Source of the DNA: Cellvibrio sp. PSBB006
Lineage (GTDB): Bacteria > Pseudomonadota > Gammaproteobacteria > Pseudomonadales > Cellvibrionaceae
Direction: 5' to 3'
Assembly (NCBI RefSeq): GCF_002162135.1
Contig: NZ_CP021382.1
Location: 434,001-498,000 of the forward strand
Length of the DNA stretch: 64,000 nucleotides
The notes under the pieces were generated by a model that was not told where the DNA came from, did no database searches, and was given only the letters and a program-made list of their open reading frames with translations. The position numbers were made by a program, and so were the translations under genes. Below are positions 8,947-17,594 of the stretch, piece by piece; within the stretch, counting starts at the first letter, position 1, and every line of letters begins with the position of its first letter.

Positions 8947-9471
8947 ATGATGCAAAAGTTTATGGCCCTATTGTTCATAACCAGTGTGCTTTTACTGCAA
9001 GCCTGTAGCCAATTGCCGGAAAATATCGAGCCGGTTACCGACTTCGACGTCAATCGCTACCTGGGAACCTGGTACGAAATTGCGCGGTTGGACCATTCAT
9101 TTGAACGGGGGCTGCAACAGGTGACCGCCGAATACAGCCTGCGTGATGACGGCGGTATCAAGGTAGTGAATCGCGGCTTTGATACCCAAAAGCAGGAGTG
9201 GGATGAAGCAACAGGAAAGGCATACTTTGTGGGTGATAAAAACATCGGTCAGCTAAAGGTATCTTTCTTCGGCCCCTTTTATGGTGGGTACAACATTATT
9301 GCCCTGGATGAGGCGTACCAGTACGCCATGGTCTGCGGCCCCGATCGCTCCTATTTGTGGATATTGGCACGCACACCGGATCTGGATCAGTCGATCGTGG
9401 ATAACCTGGTGAAAGCAGCCGGTGGACTGGGGTTTGCAACACAGGAATTAATTTACGTTGACCATGAGTGA
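8947..9471 (+). CDS. blc: Bacterial lipocalin Blc, lipoprotein
   Basis: A 174-residue lipocalin with a lipoprotein signal peptide (LLFITSVLLLQAC, lipobox LQAC) and the lipocalin signature YLGTWYEIARL soon after the cleavage site. The central and C-terminal strands (VKVVN-type sheet, YLWILARTP) match E. coli Blc, an outer-membrane lipoprotein that binds lysophospholipids. AAGGAA lies 3 bases before ATG 8947 and 6 bases before a second in-frame ATG at 8950, so the second may be the true start. The preceding 264-bp gap holds only short inverted sequences and no recognisable gene. Confidence 0.92.
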   Translation: MMQKFMALLFITSVLLLQACSQLPENIEPVTDFDVNRYLGTWYEIARLDHSFERGLQQVTAEYSLRDDGGIKVVNRGFDTQKQEWDEATGKAYFVGDKNIGQLKVSFFGPFYGGYNIIALDEAYQYAMVCGPDRSYLWILARTPDLDQSIVDNLVKAAGGLGFATQELIYVDHE

Positions 9472-9595
9472 CAGTTAACGTCTGCCTCATAAAGGTGGAT
9501 AATTTAATGGGCATCGGGGAGGTTTTTCGCTATGCTCACGGCAAATCATAAAGAAAAAGCTTCCTCGCTCTCATCTTATTCTTCAGAGGCTATGT

Positions 9596-11272
9596 ATGCG
9601 TCTCAGCTCCGGTAGTAATGCAATTAGCGCACGTCTTATCCTGTTTTTATGTTTATCGATGTTATTGCTGAGTGCATGTGGTGGGGGTGGGGGCGGTTCC
9701 TCGAATCCGTTGGTTCCGCGCAGTTCGTCAAGCTCCAGCGCAAACAGCTCCTCTTCGGCGAGTGTTGCTAATCCGGTCATTGTTAGCGGCACAGTCACTT
9801 ACGATTTTATTCCTTATAATGAAAATCATATTGGGCTCGATTACTCATCGACTGAAGCCAGACCCGTTCGCGGAGCGGTTGTGGAGCTGGTGAGTTCAGA
9901 TGGCGTTTTAGCAACAACATCAACGGATGATAATGGGTTCTACAGTACAACCGTTGAGGCAAATACTGTTTTGCAGGTCCAGGTGAAAGCGCAACTTAAA
10001 CGCGATCAAGCTCCAAGCTGGAACATGACAGTTAATGACAACACAGCGAACAACCGGTTGTATGCATTGGTGGGCAATGAAGCGAACGTCGGTGACAGTA
10101 ATTCAATACGCAATTTGCATGCACCCTCTGGCTGGGACAGTGGCGATTACATCAGCTCACGTCCTGCCGGCCCTTTCGCCATTCTTGATGCTGTCTACAC
10201 CGGCTTGCAACAATTTGTCACTGCCGGATACAACGGCAATTTCCCGCCCTTACAACTTCGTTGGAGTGTTAAAAATAACACGGCCGAAGGAGATCTTGCT
10301 CTCGGTGAGATTGGCACCAGTTTTTATTGGGGTGATGCGATTTATATTCTCGGTGAAGCCAATCAGGACACTGACGAATTTGATAGCCATGTCGTTGTTC
10401 ACGAGTGGGGCCATTACATTGAAGATGCGTTAGCGCGCTCTGATTCTATTGGCGGCCCCCATCAATATGCTGATTACCTCGATATGCGCGTTGCCTTTTC
10501 CGAAGGCTTCGCCAATGCATTTGCGGCGATGATGCTGGATGATCCTATCTATCGGGACAGCAGCGGTTTCAACCAATCCAACAGTTTTATGTATGATGTG
10601 GGCGAAAAAAATCATCCCACAAAGGGCTGGTACAGTGAAGCTTCTGTTGAGTCGGTTTTATATAATTATTTCCTGAGTAGCACCAACAAAACCGCCAAGG
10701 ACTTCTCACCGATTCTTTCCACGTTGACGGATAATTCTTATGTCAACGCAGAGAGTTTGGTAACGATATTTTTATTTGCTGAGCGCCTTCTTGCGCGTTA
10801 TCCAGCACACCGCGATGCGTTTGAGAGCCTTCTTTATGAGCAGGATATTAATGCGGTAAACCAATATGCCGATGACGAAACCAACAGTGGTAGTAACAGT
10901 ATTAACTTGCCGGTTTATAAAACCTTGGCAGTAGGTGGAGCGCCGACAAATGTATGCAGTACTTCGGAACACACTGATTACAATAAGTTGGGTATCTACC
11001 AATTTCTGCGTTTATCGATAACCCAGCGCGGTAACTATGCCGTGCGCGTTGAGCGATCCGGTGGTGACTTCGTCACGCAAAGTGACCCGGACTTTGTGAT
11101 TTATTCGCGTGGTGCGGTGGTGGCTGAAGGTGCATCCACAACCAATAACGTGGAACTGCAAACAGTGACGTTGGAAACAGGTGATCATATTGTTGAAGTT
11201 GCCGACTATGAAAACGTCAATCGTTCAAGCGATGTTACCACCTGTTTTAATGTCTTTATCGCGCGTCAATAA
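9596..11272 (+). CDS. Uncharacterised HExxH metallopeptidase-like lipoprotein
   Basis: A 558-residue exported protein with a signal peptide ending in the lipobox LSAC, a Gly run and a polyserine linker (about residues 39-60), a linker style common in Cellvibrio-type secreted enzymes. Residues about 65-130 look like a carboxypeptidase-regulatory (CarboxypepD) beta-sandwich (PVRGAVVELVSSDG, TSTDDNGFYST). The main domain carries HEWGH at residues 269-273 and EGFANAF with E303, about 30 residues later, a gluzincin-like zinc site. The C-terminus (about 440-558) resembles a beta-rich pre-peptidase-like domain. ATG 9596 has AGAGG seven bases upstream. I do not recognise a named family. A second lipoprotein gene starts 37 bp downstream, so the two may form one operon. 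Confidence 0.8.
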   Translation: MRLSSGSNAISARLILFLCLSMLLLSACGGGGGGSSNPLVPRSSSSSSANSSSSASVANPVIVSGTVTYDFIPYNENHIGLDYSSTEARPVRGAVVELVSSDGVLATTSTDDNGFYSTTVEANTVLQVQVKAQLKRDQAPSWNMTVNDNTANNRLYALVGNEANVGDSNSIRNLHAPSGWDSGDYISSRPAGPFAILDAVYTGLQQFVTAGYNGNFPPLQLRWSVKNNTAEGDLALGEIGTSFYWGDAIYILGEANQDTDEFDSHVVVHEWGHYIEDALARSDSIGGPHQYADYLDMRVAFSEGFANAFAAMMLDDPIYRDSSGFNQSNSFMYDVGEKNHPTKGWYSEASVESVLYNYFLSSTNKTAKDFSPILSTLTDNSYVNAESLVTIFLFAERLLARYPAHRDAFESLLYEQDINAVNQYADDETNSGSNSINLPVYKTLAVGGAPTNVCSTSEHTDYNKLGIYQFLRLSITQRGNYAVRVERSGGDFVTQSDPDFVIYSRGAVVAEGASTTNNVELQTVTLETGDHIVEVADYENVNRSSDVTTCFNVFIARQ

Positions 11273-11309
11273 ATTGATCGCAATAGCTAAGTTAACTGTT
11301 GAGGTAGCT

Positions 11310-11903
11310 ATGTTTAGGAAAATGTATTGGTTTAGGAAAATGTACGGTTGTTCCTGGTTGTTGATGAGCATGTTTGTTGTTGCATGCAGTAATGAATCAA
11401 CCACAACGCAGCTTGAGGCGGATAAAAGCCCAATAGTCGAGCAATCACAAGCAACCCTAAAACACTCAACGGATCATTATAAAACTCATCACGGCAAACC
11501 CGGTGCAGAGGTAAGCTTGCGCGAAAATATCGTGCACCGACTTGAGCCGGGTGTTGATGCTGATGTGACCCTGGAGTTGGCAGCCTCTTACAGTGAAGGC
11601 GATATGACTGTCACCTTGGCTGGTAGCGATGGACTCCATGTTGTGGCTGGAGAAACTCACTACACCTTTTCGTTGAGCGAAACAGGTCATTACAGTATGC
11701 CGTTGCGTTTGCTGGCGGCAGAAGCGGGGCGCTATTACATCCATATGCAGGTGGCGGTCAATCACCAAGGGCGACAAACCATGCGCGCGCTTTCCGCCAT
11801 CGTGCAAGTCGGCCCGGAAGCCCCATCAGACAGTCGCCAGAAAGCAGGTAGCGCGGACGATGTTATCCCTTTGCCAGCTCAGGAAACCATCATCCAGCAA
11901 TAG
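11310..11903 (+). CDS. Uncharacterised lipoprotein behind the HExxH lipoprotein
   Basis: A 197-residue protein starting at ATG 11310, with GAGG at 11301-11304. The N-terminal signal ends in FVVACSNES, a lipobox. The mature part is rich in beta-prone sequence (DVTLELAASYSEGDMTVTLAGSD broken into strands) and resembles a small immunoglobulin-like or bacterial-surface fold, but I cannot name a family. The first codons contain an 18-bp direct duplication that repeats FRKMYW/FRKMYG before the hydrophobic core. The longer in-frame ORF from 11181 lies inside the upstream gene and is rejected. Position 37 bp after the metallopeptidase suggests shared expression, and perhaps a partner or inhibitor role (inference). 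Confidence 0.7.
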   Translation: MFRKMYWFRKMYGCSWLLMSMFVVACSNESTTTQLEADKSPIVEQSQATLKHSTDHYKTHHGKPGAEVSLRENIVHRLEPGVDADVTLELAASYSEGDMTVTLAGSDGLHVVAGETHYTFSLSETGHYSMPLRLLAAEAGRYYIHMQVAVNHQGRQTMRALSAIVQVGPEAPSDSRQKAGSADDVIPLPAQETIIQQ

Positions 11904-11961
11904 TAAGTCCAGCTAATGATAAGTCTTCTCATTTACTGGCAGTCATCGCGTAATTCTGGGC

Positions 11962-11967
11962 TATAAT
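11962..11967 (+). promoter_or_regulatory. -10 element upstream of aguA
   Basis: A perfect TATAAT at 11962-11967 is flanked by GGGC and GCCC. It lies 70 bp before the aguA start. No good -35 hexamer is visible at 16-18 bp, so this rests on the -10 alone. Confidence 0.5.
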
Positions 11968-11982
11968 GCCCGCCCATCTTCG

Positions 11983-11999
11983 GGTGCCCATATGGCACC
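11983..11999 (+). promoter_or_regulatory. Leader hairpin in the aguA 5' region
   Basis: GGTGCC at 11983-11988 and GGCACC at 11994-11999 form a perfect 6-bp stem around the five-base loop CATAT. It would lie near the 5' end of a transcript started from the TATAAT at 11962 and ends 21 bases before the Shine-Dalgarno. No known riboswitch is recognised. Confidence 0.4.
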
Positions 12000-12031
12000 T
12001 GCTTCTTTATATATATCACCGAGGTATGACT

Positions 12032-13072
12032 ATGGCTGGCCAACGCCTTCTCGCCGAATGGGAACCCCAGGATGCAGTACTTCTTTCCTGGCCGCATAAG
12101 GGTACCGATTGGGACTGGATTCTGGAGGACGTGACCCAGCTCTACGAGGCCCTGGCTACGGTTATTTGCGATTATGCTGACCTGGTGATTGCCGCACCGG
12201 CCGAGGAGTTGGATCACATTCGCACGCGTCTCGCGGCGATGGATGCGCCCATGGAATACATTTATCTCTACCCAACCCCAACCAACGATACCTGGGCGCG
12301 GGACTTCGGTCCGCTTACCGTTGAAACGGCGGACGGCATGAAGCTGCTCGATTTTCAATTTAATGGCTGGGGGAACAAGTTTAAGCATGACCTCGATAAC
12401 CAGATCACCGGCAACCTTTTTGAGCAGGGCGCTTTCGCTGCCGCTGCCTATGAAAAGCAGGATTGGGTCCTGGAAGGCGGCTCCATTGAAACGGATGGCA
12501 AAGGCACATTACTTACCACGGCTTCCTGCTTGCTCAATGCTAATCGCAATCCCCAATTGACACAGAGCCAAATTGAAACACGTTTAAAAGAAGCTTTTGG
12601 TGTACGCAAGATCAACTGGCTGCAACACGGACATTTGGCCGGTGACGATACCGACAGTCATATTGATACCCTGGCGCGGCTCTGCCCGAACAACGTGATT
12701 GTGTATGTTGCTTGTGATGATCCGGCCGATGAGCATTATGCAGAACTGAAGAAGATGGAGGCCGAGCTGGCCGGTATGACGGACGCGGATGGCGAACCGT
12801 ATACCCTCATTCCCTTGCCTTGGCCCCACGCGATAGCCAATGACGAAAACCAACGATTGCCAGCAACGTATGCCAATTTTTTGATTCTGAATGAGGCCGT
12901 GCTGGTGCCCATCTATGACTGTATGGCCGATGAGGATGCATTGGAACAGATTTCCCAAGCTTTCCCCGGCTACGATGTGTTGGGCATTCCCTGCGCAACC
13001 TTGATTGAACAGGGTGGTAGCTTGCACTGTATCACCATGCAATTACCTGAAGGAGTTCTTGAGCCGTTATGA
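12032..13072 (+). CDS. aguA: Agmatine deiminase AguA
   Basis: A 346-residue enzyme of the guanidino-group-modifying superfamily that converts agmatine to N-carbamoylputrescine. Diagnostic stretches are LLSWPHKGTDW, PTNDTWARDFGPL, LEGGSIETDG, HGHLAGDDTDSHID (catalytic histidine) and the C-terminal nucleophile C333 in GGSLHCIT. I start at ATG 12032 (MAGQRLLAEW), which has GAGG seven bases upstream; an ATG two codons earlier is too close to that sequence, and the longer ORF from 11966 begins within the promoter region. The stop overlaps the aguB start by four bases (ATGA), so translation is probably coupled and the two complete the agmatine-to-putrescine route. Confidence 0.95.
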   Translation: MAGQRLLAEWEPQDAVLLSWPHKGTDWDWILEDVTQLYEALATVICDYADLVIAAPAEELDHIRTRLAAMDAPMEYIYLYPTPTNDTWARDFGPLTVETADGMKLLDFQFNGWGNKFKHDLDNQITGNLFEQGAFAAAAYEKQDWVLEGGSIETDGKGTLLTTASCLLNANRNPQLTQSQIETRLKEAFGVRKINWLQHGHLAGDDTDSHIDTLARLCPNNVIVYVACDDPADEHYAELKKMEAELAGMTDADGEPYTLIPLPWPHAIANDENQRLPATYANFLILNEAVLVPIYDCMADEDALEQISQAFPGYDVLGIPCATLIEQGGSLHCITMQLPEGVLEPL

Positions 13073-13950
13073 ACCAGTTAAACGTCGGGCTTATTCAACA
13101 TAGCTGTAGTGCGGATACCACCGCAAACCTGCAAAAAACCATGGCCGAAATTCGTCAGGCTGTGCAGCAGGGTGCTCAATTGATTGTGCTACAGGAATTG
13201 CATCGCGGTTTGTATTTCTGTCAGCAAGAGCAGGTGGAAGCTTTTGACCTCGCGGAACCTATTCCCGGTCCGAGCACTGACGCGCTGGGTGCGCTTGCCA
13301 GGGAACTGGGTGTGGTGATCGTCGCTTCGCTGTTTGAAAAGCGAGCAACCGGCTTGCATCACAACACGGCGGTTGTGTTGGAGAAAGACGGCAGCATCGC
13401 AGGCAAATATCGCAAGATGCATATTCCGGATGATCCGGGATTTTATGAAAAATTTTATTTCACGCCGGGAGACCTGGGGTTTAATCCTATTCAAACCTCG
13501 GTGGGTAAGCTGGGTGTATTGGTCTGTTGGGATCAATGGTTTCCGGAAGCCGCGCGGCTTATGGCTATGGCTGGTGCCGAGTTGCTGATTTATCCCACCG
13601 CTATTGGCTGGAACCCGGACGATGACAGAGCAGAGCAGGGGCGTCAACGGGAGGCCTGGATAACGGTCCAGCGGGGGCACGCCATTGCTAATGGGGTTCC
13701 GGTTATCAGTGTAAATCGTGTAGGTCATGAAGCCGATCCCGCCGGTGGAGCGGGAATAAACTTTTGGGGCAACAGTTTTGTTGCCGGCCCACAGGGCGAA
13801 TTTTTGTTCCAGGCGGATACTCACGGCGAAGTAACCCAAGTCGTTGCGGTGGACATGGCACGCAGTGAACACGTTCGGCGAATCTGGCCATACTTGCGCG
13901 ACCGCCGAATTGATCATTATGGTGATCTGGTAAAAATCTTTCGCGATTAG
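13069..13950 (+). CDS. aguB: N-carbamoylputrescine amidase AguB
   Basis: A 293-residue nitrilase-superfamily enzyme that hydrolyses N-carbamoylputrescine to putrescine, CO2 and ammonia. The catalytic Glu-Lys-Cys triad is visible: E43 in LQELHRG, K116 in GKYRKMHIPDD and C153 in LVCWDQWFPE. The stretch GNSFVAGPQGE and the length are typical of the family. The start ATG overlaps the aguA stop, which fixes the start and marks a two-gene operon. No terminator is obvious in the 190-bp gap that follows. Confidence 0.95.
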   Translation: MNQLNVGLIQHSCSADTTANLQKTMAEIRQAVQQGAQLIVLQELHRGLYFCQQEQVEAFDLAEPIPGPSTDALGALARELGVVIVASLFEKRATGLHHNTAVVLEKDGSIAGKYRKMHIPDDPGFYEKFYFTPGDLGFNPIQTSVGKLGVLVCWDQWFPEAARLMAMAGAELLIYPTAIGWNPDDDRAEQGRQREAWITVQRGHAIANGVPVISVNRVGHEADPAGGAGINFWGNSFVAGPQGEFLFQADTHGEVTQVVAVDMARSEHVRRIWPYLRDRRIDHYGDLVKIFRD

Positions 13951-14141
13951 CTGATCAGATAAATCTTTATTTTGATTGCTGGATTTCAGAACTAACGCAA
14001 GGAAGCGTCATGGATGGATCTGGTCAACGTTGTCCGAAGAAATATTTGTCGTTCCCCTTCGCTTTTTATTCGATTGGCTGTTAAATCGGGGTCACTTTGC
14101 ACAATAATATGCGCCGAGAATAACCAAACGAATACTCACTC

Positions 14142-14846
14142 ATGAACAGCGACGCTCGCGAAGAAAATACGAATAATTCCACTGCGCGAGTTGAATGTCC
14201 TAACGGCGATTCAGCGTGCGGCTATCTCCGTGAAATTATTCAACTTCGCGAAGAAGTTGTCCGCCTAAACGAGCAGAATCGTACCGACGCACTGACCGGG
14301 TTATATAACTTTCGTTTTTTTAATGAAGTCATTGCGATAGAAATGGAGCGGACCCGTCGTTCGGGTCAGACCATGGCGTTGATCCTGTTGGATGTAGATC
14401 ACTTCAAATTATTTAATGATCGATTGGGTCATGAGGCCGGCAACACTGCCTTGAGGCATATCAGCCGATTGATAGCGCAGACCGTGCGCAAGTTGGATAT
14501 GGCTTGCCGTTTTGGTGGAGAGGAGTTTGTCATTATTCTGCCGGACACTGAGCTGGGGCAGGCGGTACAGGTTGCAGAGCGGTTGCGAGAGGCGCTTACC
14601 AGTGCACCGATAGCCATCGAAGATAACGAGCCCGTACTGCTTACACTCAGTGCGGGCGTAGATACCTATACGCCGATGTGTGGTGGTACGGCGGATAGTC
14701 TGTTGCGACGGGTTGACGCCTGGCTGTATCAAGCAAAACATCAGGGGCGCAATCGCGTGGCCCATCCCGTCCCCGAACAAAAAACGGCGGGCGCTGCGGT
14801 AACACCGGAAGAAAAGGCTGCGCTATTGGGATCGACCGGCCGATGA
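14142..14846 (+). CDS. Diguanylate cyclase (stand-alone GGDEF domain)
   Basis: A 234-residue protein with a short N-terminal coiled-coil-like helix (LREEVVRLNEQ) and one GGDEF domain starting at TDALTGLYNFRFF. The active-site loop is GGEEF (residues 125-129), a catalytically competent variant, and the inhibitory RxxD site (RKLD, 116-119) sits exactly five residues before it, so product inhibition is expected. It should make cyclic di-GMP from two GTP. No sensory domain is attached, and no transmembrane segment is seen. A GC-rich hairpin (CCGGCC/GGCCGG, 14836-14853) spans the stop codon without a T-run. Confidence 0.92.
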   Translation: MNSDAREENTNNSTARVECPNGDSACGYLREIIQLREEVVRLNEQNRTDALTGLYNFRFFNEVIAIEMERTRRSGQTMALILLDVDHFKLFNDRLGHEAGNTALRHISRLIAQTVRKLDMACRFGGEEFVIILPDTELGQAVQVAERLREALTSAPIAIEDNEPVLLTLSAGVDTYTPMCGGTADSLLRRVDAWLYQAKHQGRNRVAHPVPEQKTAGAAVTPEEKAALLGSTGR

Positions 14847-15131
14847 AGGCCGGGAAGCGCTAAGAGTGAACACTTTTTCACAGACAGTGTATTGATATTG
14901 TTCTCTTATATGTCAGCTCGACAGATGTGGAAGTATGGTCTATTGTTGATCCATGCGACATGTTGCGGGGATTATGCCGCGCTGTTAATCAGCCGCCGCG
15001 CGACTAACGACCTATAACGATTGACTCAAAATCTTTCCGGCCTGTACATAGTTACCTCTGGAGTATTACAGCAAGGTGGCAAGGTGGCTTACCCCAGCCA
15101 TTTGTAGAATGCATTTCTTCGCAGGGCGCGT

Positions 15132-16838
15132 GTGAAAAAAACTGAGCAACTGATAACCCTTAACAACTTCCTCCGGCGTACTCTGATCGGCTTTTGTGGC
15201 GGATTGTTCGCATTTTTGGGTGGAGTTGTTCTTGCCTACTGGTATCTCCTGGGGAGCGCGCGACCGTCCATATCCGTGCTGCTGATTTTCCTGGGTATTT
15301 GTATAGGCGGCACTATCGGTTTGGTTTATGTCACCACCCGTTATGTAAAAGATCAGCTAGCGCGCCCAATAACGCATCTGATTGCGAACACCCAATTAAG
15401 TGCAAGTACGGATAATCTGCACGCTGAGCCCAATACCCATATTGCGGAAATCAACATTCTCTCCCGCAGTATTCGCCATATGCTGGGAAAAATTCTTCTC
15501 CGTGAACACAATGTTATTGGTAGCGAGCGGCGCTTATCCCTGGCGTTGCGCGGTAGTGGGGAAGGGGTGTGGGATTGGGATATTCAAGAGAACAATTCAT
15601 ACATTGATCCCAATTGTTGCAACATTCTTGATGTGAAGCCCGAAGAATTGGCTGCTGATAACCGGCTTTGGCTTAAACGACTATTTGTTGAGGATGCCGA
15701 ACAAGCCAAACAATATTTCAGGCGGATTGCAGCAGGAGAGCTCTCCTCTTTTGAAGGTGAATATCGTATTCCCGAACAGGATGATGATTCCGGATATCGA
15801 TGGATTCAGATTCGTGGCAGTGTTGTTGAGTGGGATGATCATGGTGCGCCGGCACGTATGTCTGGCACGGTCAGCGATGTGACGCAACGCAAAATGTCCG
15901 AGCAGCAGTTAAAGCTTTATTCAACTGCTTTTAAATGTACCAAGAATGCGGTTGTGATGCTGGACAAGGATTTCAGGATTCTCGCTGCTAATCGGGCCTT
16001 CTGTCAGATCAGTGGTCAGCAGGAACATGTCGTGGTTGGCCGGAGCTATATTTTCCAACATGCCGAAATCCCCTCAGAACAATTCCATAAAGTTATAAAA
16101 ATGCAGATTAACAACCGTATGGAGTGGCGTGGTGAAGCTTTAGGGGTGAGAATCGATGGTAGTCACTACCCGCAAGAGTTGGCGGTTTATGGTGTGTACG
16201 ACGATTTTATCAATTTGACTCACTACGTTACGATTTTTTCTGACATTACTGAGCGGAAGCGTACAGAAGAAAATCTCAGGGTGTTGGCAAACTACGATCC
16301 ATTAACAGGTCTAGCCAACCGCTACATGTTCAATGCGACTTTTACCCGCTCGTTGCAAAGTGCGCGGCGAAAGAATGAGAAGTTGGCACTGTTGTTTATT
16401 GATCTCGATCACTTTAAGCAAGTGAATGATCTTTTGGGTCACGAAGCCGGTGATCGATTATTGATAGAAGTCGCTAACCGTATTCAAGGCAGCATTCGCG
16501 AAACGGACACCGCTGCCCGACTCGCTGGTGATGAATTTGTGGTGATATTGGAAAACATTCAGGCGCTAACCGATGCGGAGCAGGTTGCGCTGAAAATTCT
16601 CAGCGCGTTATCAAACCAGGCCAGTCCGCCGGATAGTTTGTCTCGTATCAGTGCCAGTATTGGTATAAGCGTATTCCCGGACCACGGTAACGACTCGGAA
16701 ACGCTTTTGCGTTCTGCAGATCGTGCAATGTATGATGCGAAAACGCTCGGGCGTAATCGTTTAAACATAGGCACGGATGCAGGTGAATGTGCGTTCATTG
16801 GCCATCGGCAACGGGTCGATAATGGTAATGTCAATTGA
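15132..16838 (+). CDS. Membrane PAS-PAS-GGDEF protein
   Basis: A 568-residue protein starting at GTG 15132. Two membrane helices lie near residues 15-40 and 47-68, followed by a HAMP-like connector, a PAS/PAC module (about 135-260, ending MSGTVSDVTQRK), a second PAS/PAC (about 265-390, ending FSDITERKRTEE) and a C-terminal GGDEF domain beginning YDPLTGLANRYMF. The active-site loop is AGDEF (465-469) rather than GGDEF, with an RxxD inhibitory site (RETD) five residues before it. AGDEF proteins can retain diguanylate-cyclase activity in some cases. No EAL domain is present. It lies 285 bp after the first cyclase gene and is probably separately transcribed. Confidence 0.9.
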   Translation: MKKTEQLITLNNFLRRTLIGFCGGLFAFLGGVVLAYWYLLGSARPSISVLLIFLGICIGGTIGLVYVTTRYVKDQLARPITHLIANTQLSASTDNLHAEPNTHIAEINILSRSIRHMLGKILLREHNVIGSERRLSLALRGSGEGVWDWDIQENNSYIDPNCCNILDVKPEELAADNRLWLKRLFVEDAEQAKQYFRRIAAGELSSFEGEYRIPEQDDDSGYRWIQIRGSVVEWDDHGAPARMSGTVSDVTQRKMSEQQLKLYSTAFKCTKNAVVMLDKDFRILAANRAFCQISGQQEHVVVGRSYIFQHAEIPSEQFHKVIKMQINNRMEWRGEALGVRIDGSHYPQELAVYGVYDDFINLTHYVTIFSDITERKRTEENLRVLANYDPLTGLANRYMFNATFTRSLQSARRKNEKLALLFIDLDHFKQVNDLLGHEAGDRLLIEVANRIQGSIRETDTAARLAGDEFVVILENIQALTDAEQVALKILSALSNQASPPDSLSRISASIGISVFPDHGNDSETLLRSADRAMYDAKTLGRNRLNIGTDAGECAFIGHRQRVDNGNVN

Positions 16839-16893
16839 GCTATAACACCTTTATATCAAGGATAGATCGAATAAAATCTTATTGGAGTTGCTC

Positions 16894-17367
16894 ATGACGT
16901 TTCCAGCAATAGGTAAATTGGCTCCGGCCTTTACGCTTCAAAATCAGGCCGGCGAAAATGTTTCGTTGAAAGATTTTAAGGGTAAAAAGAATGTAGTGAT
17001 TTATTTTTACCCAAAGGCTTCAACACCGGGTTGCACTACCCAGGCTTGTGGTATTCGTGACACGAAAACCGAATTGGCAAATCTCGATACAGTTGTTTTG
17101 GGTATCAGTCCGGATAACCCAAAAAAGTTACAAAAGTTTATTGATAAATACGATCTCAACTTTGATTTGTTGGCCGACGAGGATCACGCCGTTGCAGAAA
17201 AATACGGCGTGTGGGGTTTGAAAAAATTTATGGGAAGGGAGTTTATGGGTATATTACGAACTTCTTTCTTTGTTGATAAAAACGGATGTTTGCGTTATAT
17301 CATGAGCAAGGTAAATACGAAAACTCATGATCAGGAAGTCATTGCTTACATCAAAGAGCACTTTTAA
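16894..17367 (+). CDS. bcp: Thioredoxin-dependent peroxiredoxin Bcp
   Basis: A 157-residue peroxiredoxin of the BCP/PrxQ group. The peroxidatic cysteine is C47 in STPGCTTQACGIRD, and C52 five residues on is the resolving cysteine of the atypical two-Cys type. It reduces hydroperoxides using thioredoxin. I start at ATG 16894 because GGAG sits six bases upstream; an in-frame TTG at 16882 would overlap that sequence. The gene follows the PAS-GGDEF gene by 55 bp, but the functional link between them is unclear. Confidence 0.93.
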   Translation: MTFPAIGKLAPAFTLQNQAGENVSLKDFKGKKNVVIYFYPKASTPGCTTQACGIRDTKTELANLDTVVLGISPDNPKKLQKFIDKYDLNFDLLADEDHAVAEKYGVWGLKKFMGREFMGILRTSFFVDKNGCLRYIMSKVNTKTHDQEVIAYIKEHF

Positions 17368-17594
17368 AAAACGGATTTAGAATTGTGTGATCTTACGCAG
17401 CTTTTAAACAGGAAATATTTACGAGATGGACTTTGTATCTGCCAGTATTGGCCTATAATGAGTGCACACGGAAAGTAGGCTTAAGTTTGTGCAGGGAGGA
17501 ATCGAAGTTAAATTTTTTGTTTCTCTCAATCGGTGTGCAAACACTTTGTTCGATAATAAATGCCCAGCTTAGTTTGGCAGAAGGAGAGGCCTGT

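Noticed and set aside
13189..13917. 242-codon minus-strand frame
   Set aside because: It is antisense to aguB, whose catalytic triad and coupled start are certain.
14836..14853. GC-rich hairpin at the end of the GGEEF cyclase gene, considered as a terminator
   Set aside because: The six-bp stem overlaps the stop codon and is not followed by a T-run.
17433..17594. N-terminal extension of the AraC-type frame
   Set aside because: The 54 codons lack AraC-like sequence, and a strong Shine-Dalgarno directly precedes ATG 17595.
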